Position numbers and translations under genes: made by a program. The notes below the pieces were generated by a model, which was not told the origin of the DNA, did not search any database, and saw only the letters and a list, made by a program, of their open reading frames with translations. From Deltaproteobacteria bacterium (lineage in GTDB: Bacteria; Bdellovibrionota_C; UBA2361; SZUA-149; JADYYL01), in contig JADYYL010000117.1 of assembly GCA_020853655.1 (NCBI GenBank), positions 1 to 7,027 on the forward strand: a stretch of 7,027 bases of DNA, in the 5' to 3' direction. Positions 1-4,464 of this stretch are shown here, piece after piece. Position 1 is the first letter of the stretch; every line of letters begins with the position of its first letter.

Positions 1-521
1 ATCGATATGGGTAACTCGCTCATGAACGGATGCCCAACGTACTCAGCATCCACGTTGTGGCGATGGTAGAAGCCTTCCTCAAAAGGAAAGATCGCGGCGA
101 CCTTCGTCACCGTTCGCTTCATCGTTTTCACGCGCCCCGAACGCCACGCCCAGAGCTGGGGGCTGATGTAATACAAAACTCGAACCCCCCGCTTCGCGAG
201 CTTCTTGGCGAGGCGGAGATTGAAATCCGGAAAATCGATCAAGATCGCGAGGTCGGGCTTTTGCCGATCGACCTCGGCAACGAGAAGGTTGAAGGACTGC
301 AGAATCTTTGGAATGTGGCGGAGCACCTCGGTGATGCCCATGATGGAGCCTGAGGTCTCGCTGTCGACAATCGTGGTCACCCCAGCGTCGCGCAATGCAC
401 CGCCCCCCATCCCAACAATCTCAACGTTTGGCGCCATCGCTCGAATACGTTCGACGACTGCCGCACCATGATGATCGCTCGAAGGCTCTCCGGCGACGAT
501 CAAGATGCGGAGCTTCTTCAT
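1..521 (-). CDS. lpxB: Lipid-A-disaccharide synthase LpxB, N-terminal part (runs off the left edge)
   Basis: LpxB (GT19 glycosyltransferase, peripheral on the inner membrane) joins UDP-2,3-diacylglucosamine to lipid X, giving the lipid A disaccharide and UDP. The visible 173 residues read like the family N-terminus: MKKLRILIVAGEPSSD at the start, GMGGGALRDAG (37-47), MGITEVL (61-67), LIDFPDFNLRLAKK (94-107), YYISPQLWAWR (117-127), FPFEEGFY (145-152) and YVGHP (161-165). E12 and D96 align with E15 and D98 of the E. coli enzyme. The usual GEPSGD loop reads GEPSSD. The C-terminal UDP-sugar half lies outside the window. The start is uncertain: in-frame ATGs also occur at 530 and 578, and 578 lies only 9 bases after the stop of the upstream oxidoreductase gene. 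I chose 521 because family similarity begins there. The two genes are probably one operon. Identity is very secure; the start is not. Confidence 0.95.
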   Translation of the reverse strand, partial: MKKLRILIVAGEPSSDHHGAAVVERIRAMAPNVEIVGMGGGALRDAGVTTIVDSETSGSIMGITEVLRHIPKILQSFNLLVAEVDRQKPDLAILIDFPDFNLRLAKKLAKRGVRVLYYISPQLWAWRSGRVKTMKRTVTKVAAIFPFEEGFYHRHNVDAEYVGHPFMSELPIS

Positions 522-587
522 CGGCCTCATGGCGATGTTTTCGTCTGATTGCGTCGCCGCGTTTTGACTCTGATTCATACCGAATGC

Positions 588-1553
588 CTAAAAGTTCGCG
601 ATACTCCGCGCCGGTGCGACATCCAGGCGAACAGCTCCAACGATCATCTCTGCAAGCTCGATCGCCCGCAGGCCATCGCGGCCGGTAACCTCTGGAGATT
701 GCCGAGTCTCGACGGATCGCAAGAAACTATCGAGTTCGTCAGCGAGCGCATCGCGCTCTTCCACAGGCAGCTCCTGCATCTCGATACGAGGGAACCCCCG
801 CTCATCCTTTTCCGGCGACAGGCGGCAGAGCTTGATCTTCTTGCGCCCGTAATCCAGCGAGACATAGGCGGAAGGCTGAAAGATACGAATCGAACGCTCG
901 GCCTGCGTCGCAACGCGACTCGCAGTCACGTTCGCGACGGCACCGCCTTCGAACTCCAGGCGCGCACTCGCGACGTCGATCGAACCGGTCAGAACGGGGG
1001 TGCCGACGGCGTCAATCTTGGCGAGGGGCTTCCCCACGAGGTGAGCAATGATATCGATGTCGTGAATCATCAAATCCCGGATCACGTCGACGTCGAAGGC
1101 CCGCCCTGTAAACGGCGTGATCCGCCGCGCCTCGAAAAACCGTGGTTCGGTCAGGAGGCTCTTCACCGCGCGAAACGCCGGATTGAAGCGCTCGAGATGA
1201 CCAACCTGCAGTACCCTTCCCCTCGAATCAGCGAGCTCGATCAGAGCACGACCCTCTGCTGTGGTAACCGTCATTGGCTTCTCGACGAGCACGTCGATCC
1301 CGTTCTCCAGAAGCCACGAGGCAATCTCGAAATGGGAGGACGTGTCAGAGACGACGCTCGCGCAGCTCACGCCAAGCTCAAGTAGTTTTCGGAAGTCAGT
1401 CAGTGGAATCGCGCCAACGGTTGTGGCGAGGGCGGCGGCGCGCTCACCGTCAACGTCGACGACGGCAGCCAGCTCACAGCGGTCCGATTTCGCGTATTTC
1501 TCTGCATGAAAGCGGCCGAGGTACCCACAGCCGATGACGGCGGTCTTGATCAT
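588..1553 (-). CDS. Gfo/Idh/MocA-family NAD(P)-dependent sugar-nucleotide oxidoreductase, possibly GnnA-like UDP-GlcNAc 3-dehydrogenase
   Basis: This complete 321-residue cytosolic protein has the family's normal length. The N-terminal Rossmann fold shows the dinucleotide motif GCGYLG (8-13) and the acidic end of strand 2 (VVDVD, 31-35). VEKP (90-93) is the hallmark of the Gfo/Idh/MocA family, with its lysine at 92. GHLERFNP (118-125) and DLMIHDID (160-167), with H164/D165 at the expected active-site position, resemble the UDP-HexNAc dehydrogenases found next to lipid A or nucleotide-sugar genes. The rest is the C-terminal alpha/beta domain. Its stop lies 66 bases (or 9, with the longer start) ahead of lpxB on the same strand, so co-transcription is likely. 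By analogy with GnnA of Acidithiobacillus and Leptospira it may oxidise the 3-hydroxyl of UDP-GlcNAc towards 3-amino lipid A; this is inference. The aminotransferase partner GnnB is not in the window. No clear Shine-Dalgarno sequence precedes the ATG. Family assignment is secure, substrate is not. Confidence 0.92.
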   Translation of the reverse strand: MIKTAVIGCGYLGRFHAEKYAKSDRCELAAVVDVDGERAAALATTVGAIPLTDFRKLLELGVSCASVVSDTSSHFEIASWLLENGIDVLVEKPMTVTTAEGRALIELADSRGRVLQVGHLERFNPAFRAVKSLLTEPRFFEARRITPFTGRAFDVDVIRDLMIHDIDIIAHLVGKPLAKIDAVGTPVLTGSIDVASARLEFEGGAVANVTASRVATQAERSIRIFQPSAYVSLDYGRKKIKLCRLSPEKDERGFPRIEMQELPVEERDALADELDSFLRSVETRQSPEVTGRDGLRAIELAEMIVGAVRLDVAPARSIANF

Positions 1554-1597
1554 AAGTGGTGTCGATCGAAGAGTTTCCCAGAGTGATTATTGCGGAA

Positions 1598-1625
1598 TTT
1601 ATAGCAGAATCCTCCGAAAACCCAA
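1598..1625 (-). promoter_or_regulatory. Possible sigma-70-like promoter for the oxidoreductase-lpxB block
   Basis: Read on the minus strand, TTGGGT (1625-1620) is followed after 16 bases by TATAAA (1603-1598). The -10-like box matches TATAAT at five of six bases; the -35-like box is weak. Transcription would begin near 1590, leaving a leader of about 40 bases before the ATG at 1553. This is a match by eye only and depends on the host's main sigma factor having the usual preference. Confidence 0.3.
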
Positions 1626-1719
1626 AATATCCGAGAGATTGTGGGCACTTATTAGGCCGACAGGCCCTCTCGCCTCAATGGAAACAGGAACTTAGAGTGC
1701 CCCCCTGGTCGTCGACCCC

Positions 1720-1741
1720 GAGAGCGGATTGATCCGCTCTC
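1720..1741. repeat. Perfect 22-base palindrome, candidate operator
   Basis: GAGAGCGGAT (1720-1729) and ATCCGCTCTC (1732-1741) are exact reverse complements separated by TG. No T-run follows on either strand, and the site lies between divergent gene starts, so an intrinsic terminator is unlikely. The symmetry, arm length and placement would suit a dimeric regulator controlling one or both sides. A second small inverted repeat, GGTCG-T-CGACC at 1707-1717, sits three bases away. Function is inferred; the symmetry is seen directly. Confidence 0.5.
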
Positions 1742-1924
1742 AAGAAATCTTCGCTGCCTTTATGCGTCAGAGTCGCTCGAGGGCGAGAGTCACCGCGCTT
1801 CGGACCCGGCGCAATGGAATCTCCCGAAATTCTCGACGAACACCGTTCGACTTGCGGGGAGGTGTGCGTTAATCACGTCGCCTGAGTCCCACAGAATCAA
1901 GCGCTCTTGAATGGAATCGAGACC

Positions 1925-4114
1925 ATGCTGAAGAAGCTCGCACTGACCGTCGTCGCGCTCGTCGTCCTCATTGGAGTCGTGGGAGTCTTCGCGCTGAATC
2001 CACTCGTCGAAAAGTTCCGCCCACAGATTCTCGCACTCCTTTCCCAGCAGCTCGGTCACAAAGTTGCATTCGACGATCTCAAGTTGTCGCTGCTGCCGAG
2101 CGCCGGCATCGAAGTCAAGAATATTCGTTTCGAAGCGACGACGAATGAGAATTTTTCGGTGCCGCGCGTATTGCTCAAGACGTCTCTCCTCGGCATCGCA
2201 CAGGGAGAAATGAGCGTCTCAGAACTGCGCGTTGAACGTGCGAGCCTCCGAATCACGAAGAGAAAAGATGGGTCGTTCTCCGTCGGAGATCTTTCGCTCG
2301 CCACGAAGCCGACGGCCGATGCACCGAAACGCGAGGACGGCGACGGAGCAAGAGAAACCAGACGGGTTTCCAGCGCCGGTAAGAGCGTCTCCCTCAACGT
2401 GGACGAGGCGGCGTTCGACGCCCTCAACCTGGTCTTCACAGACGAATCTGTCGAACCGGCCCGTGTGCTCGCGGTTGAGAATCTCACCGGTCGATTTTCG
2501 CTCAAGAAACAGGGCGATCAGATGGCCGTTTCGGGAACGGTGGATGCAAAAGACTCCTCCGTTCGCTTCGGCGAATTGTTCGTGAAGAATCCGAGTGGAA
2601 CGCTCAACACAACTTTCGATCTGAACATTGCGCCGGGAAATGTCGTCACGGCGAATTCGCTCGTCATTCATCTCGCGGGGAGCTCGGCCATGGCGAAGGG
2701 GACGCTCTTTCCTATGGAAAGAGCCGAGGCAGATATTGAACTTGATGGGGTCAACCTCGCCGCACTCGCTGATTTCGTGCCGATGCTCAAAGCATATGAG
2801 CCCGCCGGCGCGATCTCCGGAAAGGTCTTTATCGGCGACCATGCACCAGGTCAGCCGCCGGTCGCCGCAGGCGGAGCAACGGGCCCAAAGTTTTTTGGTG
2901 ACTTCTCGATCAACGGTCTCGCCGGCCTCGTCAAGATTCCGCCCAAGGAAGGAAAGCCCGAAGGCGAAATCCGCATAACCGGGGGAACCGGAGAACTCCG
3001 ACTCGATGACGACACTCTCGCCACGAAGGGATTCGCGCTCACGGTGGCGGGGAGTCCCTTCTCCGCGGATGTGCAGGCGAAACGACTCAGCTCTCCAGTT
3101 TTCGCTTTCAACCTGACATCTCCGAGCATCGCCCTCGACCCGATGATGCAGGCGATTCACGTTGAGCATCCGCTTGCGCGCAGCGGGAACGTAACGGAGT
3201 TCCGCGCCTCGGGAGCCTATTCCACGCTGGACAAAAGCGGAAAGGCGCAAATCTCCGCGAAGGAGATCAAGACGAGTCGCCTCGCTATCAACGACCTCGC
3301 GCTTCCAGTGTCGATCGTTGACGGAGGCGTTCGGCTGGAGAAAAGCACGCTTGGAATTTTTGGAGGGAAGATTACGGCTGAAGGGGAACTCCCGCCGCCA
3401 GGCTCAACCCTCGCCAAAGCGCGGATTACTGGATCGGGCGTCGACATTCAAAGCGCACTGTCAGCGATCACGGGAAACTCACCGATGACTGGCAAGGTCG
3501 AATCAACGGTCATCAGCGCGGACTTCGCGACCGACAATCTCCTGCCGACACTCAATGGCGGGGCCACACTGCGCGCGTCGAACGGCGCAGTCCTCGGTGT
3601 CAATATCTTCGGTGAAGTGCTTCGAAGCGTTCGCGGCATTCCGGGTGTATCCGACGCTCTCTCCGCCTACCTCCCGCGAGATGAACAGGAGCTACTCGCG
3701 TCACCCGACACCCCCTTCGATACGATCTCATTGCAGGCTGCGTTCGGCGGGGGGAAGATCGGACTGAACTCGATCGTCGTCGATCACCGTGCCTATACGA
3801 TCACCGGCGAAGGTGCGGCGACCTTCTCCGGCGAGGCGGATATCCGCTTGCAGCTGAAGTTGTCGCAGCGACTCGTGCAGGAAATTCTCTCGCACCAACC
3901 AAACGTGAAGTACTTGCTCGACCGGAATGGGCGGCTCGAGATCCCCGTTGTCGTCCGGAAATCAGCAGGTCGATTTACCGTTATACCGGACACCGATCGA
4001 TTGTTGAAAAATGCCGCAAGGGCGGGCGCCACCGGTGTCGCCCAACGAGCGCTCGACAAGGTCGCGCCGAAGCTCGGTGGAGCGGGGCGATTCCTCGATC
4101 AATTGCTCAAATAA
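1925..4114 (+). CDS. AsmA-family inner-membrane-anchored protein
   Basis: The 729-residue product starts with a single signal-anchor helix (about residues 5-24: LALTVVALVVLIGVVGVFAL after MLKK), followed directly by the typical AsmA opening NPLVEKFRPQILALLSQQLG (25-44) and KLSLLPSAGIEVKNIRFE (53-70). The rest is a periplasmic, beta-rich stretch with short alternating hydrophobic strands and no enzyme motifs. The C-terminal part (about 495-575), including ITGSGVDIQSALSAITG, MTGKVESTV and the LNGGATLRASNGAVLGVNI stretch, resembles the conserved AsmA C-terminal domain. AsmA-like proteins (AsmA, YhdP, TamB, YdbH) are tied to outer-membrane homeostasis and, in recent work, to phospholipid movement between membranes. 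An in-frame TTG at 1907 would add six residues; the ATG at 1925 is preferred because MLKK leads straight into the helix, although only weak GGA/GAG-like purines precede it. It is divergent from the lipid A genes, consistent with an envelope role. The exact subfamily is not resolved. Confidence 0.88.
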   Translation: MLKKLALTVVALVVLIGVVGVFALNPLVEKFRPQILALLSQQLGHKVAFDDLKLSLLPSAGIEVKNIRFEATTNENFSVPRVLLKTSLLGIAQGEMSVSELRVERASLRITKRKDGSFSVGDLSLATKPTADAPKREDGDGARETRRVSSAGKSVSLNVDEAAFDALNLVFTDESVEPARVLAVENLTGRFSLKKQGDQMAVSGTVDAKDSSVRFGELFVKNPSGTLNTTFDLNIAPGNVVTANSLVIHLAGSSAMAKGTLFPMERAEADIELDGVNLAALADFVPMLKAYEPAGAISGKVFIGDHAPGQPPVAAGGATGPKFFGDFSINGLAGLVKIPPKEGKPEGEIRITGGTGELRLDDDTLATKGFALTVAGSPFSADVQAKRLSSPVFAFNLTSPSIALDPMMQAIHVEHPLARSGNVTEFRASGAYSTLDKSGKAQISAKEIKTSRLAINDLALPVSIVDGGVRLEKSTLGIFGGKITAEGELPPPGSTLAKARITGSGVDIQSALSAITGNSPMTGKVESTVISADFATDNLLPTLNGGATLRASNGAVLGVNIFGEVLRSVRGIPGVSDALSAYLPRDEQELLASPDTPFDTISLQAAFGGGKIGLNSIVVDHRAYTITGEGAATFSGEADIRLQLKLSQRLVQEILSHQPNVKYLLDRNGRLEIPVVVRKSAGRFTVIPDTDRLLKNAARAGATGVAQRALDKVAPKLGGAGRFLDQLLK

Positions 4115-4169
4115 CCGCAAATGTGCTGCCAGCTGCGATAAAAGTGGCGAAGTTTACCCTTACGAGCTC

Positions 4170-4188
4170 GCGAATCGACGCGGTTCGC
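4170..4188 (+). terminator. Hairpin downstream of the asmA-like gene, weak terminator candidate
   Basis: GCGAATCG (4170-4177) can pair with CGGTTCGC (4181-4188) around an ACG loop, an 8-base-pair stem with one G-T pair. It begins 55 bases after the TAA of the asmA-like gene. No run of T follows it, so it is not a canonical intrinsic terminator. It could instead protect the 3' end of the transcript or be chance in GC-rich DNA. Confidence 0.25.
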
Positions 4189-4196
4189 CAACTCAT

Positions 4197-4360
4197 CTGA
4201 TTCTGATTCGGAATGTTGCCTCGCATGACCCCTGCCGCCACACGAAGGGGGTGCGAACGGATCTTCTCGGAAAGCGCTGATTCGGGATCAGAGATTCCCT
4301 CGCTCGCGGAGCAGCGCTTGCGAAAGAATGAGCTTCCGGGAGAGAATCCGTGCGCTGATT
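4197..4360 (+). repeat. Four copies of CTGATT upstream of the glutamate dehydrogenase gene
   Basis: CTGATT occurs at 4197-4202 and 4203-4208 in tandem, then at 4277-4282 and 4355-4360. Two copies extend to CTGATTCGG (4203-4211 and 4277-4285), and the last two share GCGCTGATT (4274-4282 and 4352-4360). The spacings between the last three are 74 and 78 bases. They could be half-sites for a regulator or just local sequence bias; nothing in the sequence decides this. Confidence 0.3.
4272..4319 (+). other. Potential folded RNA element in the dehydrogenase leader
   Basis: AAGCGCTG (4272-4279) and CAGCGCTT (4312-4319) are exact reverse complements 32 bases apart. Inside them, GGGA (4284-4287) can pair with TCCC (4296-4299), and GCTC (4302-4305) with GAGC (4309-4312), the last base being shared with the outer stem. 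Together they would form a small branched structure. A separate GTGCG/CGCAC hairpin lies at 4350-4367. It does not match any riboswitch class that I recognise, and no T-run follows. Confidence 0.3.
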
Positions 4361-4449
4361 TCCGCACCTTCGTTTCGACTCTCGTTCTCACTTCGGTGAC
4401 GGCAGTCTCTGGTTTTCGATCTGCCGGTCCAGTGCCGCACAGTGCTCAG

Positions 4450-4454
4450 AAAGG
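4450..4454 (+). promoter_or_regulatory. Ribosome binding site of the glutamate dehydrogenase gene
   Basis: AAAGG lies 10 bases before the ATG at 4465. It is the only purine-rich Shine-Dalgarno-like stretch close to that start. Together with the in-frame TAG at 4459-4461 just upstream, which blocks any continuous longer frame, it fixes the start of the dehydrogenase. Confidence 0.55.
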
Positions 4455-4464
4455 TAAATAGCGC

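Larger units (their letters stand above)
1554..1924. other. Divergent intergenic region between the oxidoreductase-lpxB block and the asmA-like gene
   Basis: These 371 bases separate two divergently transcribed genes, so promoters for both should lie here. The part next to the oxidoreductase gene is AT-richer than the flanking genes and holds a possible minus-strand promoter. The middle holds a perfect palindrome with 10-base arms (1720-1741) and, just beside it, a smaller one, GGTCG-T-CGACC (1707-1717). No credible coding frame was found on either strand, and no convincing plus-strand sigma-70-type promoter could be picked out by eye. Confidence 0.7.
4115..4464 (+). other. Intergenic region and probable leader of the glutamate dehydrogenase gene
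   Basis: This 350-base spacer lies between two genes on the same strand. An 82-codon open frame (4213-4461) exists, ending one codon before the dehydrogenase ATG, but it has no recognisable domain and I do not call it. The region holds several inverted repeats (4170-4188, 4272-4319, 4350-4367) and four CTGATT copies. Its length suggests that the dehydrogenase has its own promoter and is not read only from the asmA-like gene. No strong -35/-10 pair was identified. Confidence 0.6.

Noticed and set aside
549..1385. Plus-strand open frame of 278 codons antisense to the oxidoreductase gene
   Set aside because: It lies almost wholly within a well-supported gene on the other strand and shows no domain; long antisense frames are common in GC-rich coding DNA.
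1644..1674. Short GGCC-GACA-GGCC inverted repeat in the divergent spacer, as a possible terminator or operator
   Set aside because: The stem has only four base pairs and no T-run follows; it is expected by chance at this base composition.
1846..1874. TTCGAC-17-TTAATC as a plus-strand promoter for the asmA-like gene
   Set aside because: Both boxes match the sigma-70 consensus poorly, so the correct spacing alone does not support a call.
1790..2059. Minus-strand open frame of 89 codons overlapping the start of the asmA-like gene
   Set aside because: The product is Asp/Glu/Arg-rich without a domain and overlaps the signal-anchor coding region of the real gene.
2219..3250. Minus-strand open frame of 343 codons antisense to the asmA-like gene
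   Set aside because: The product is rich in Arg, Glu and Gly without domain-like hydrophobic patterning, and the plus-strand frame has a clear signal anchor and AsmA motifs.
4213..4461. 82-codon plus-strand frame that ends with TAG one codon before the dehydrogenase ATG, in the same frame
   Set aside because: It has no recognisable family or convincing ribosome binding site. The dehydrogenase has its own AAAGG and a self-contained N-terminus, so an interrupted longer gene or leader peptide is not supported.
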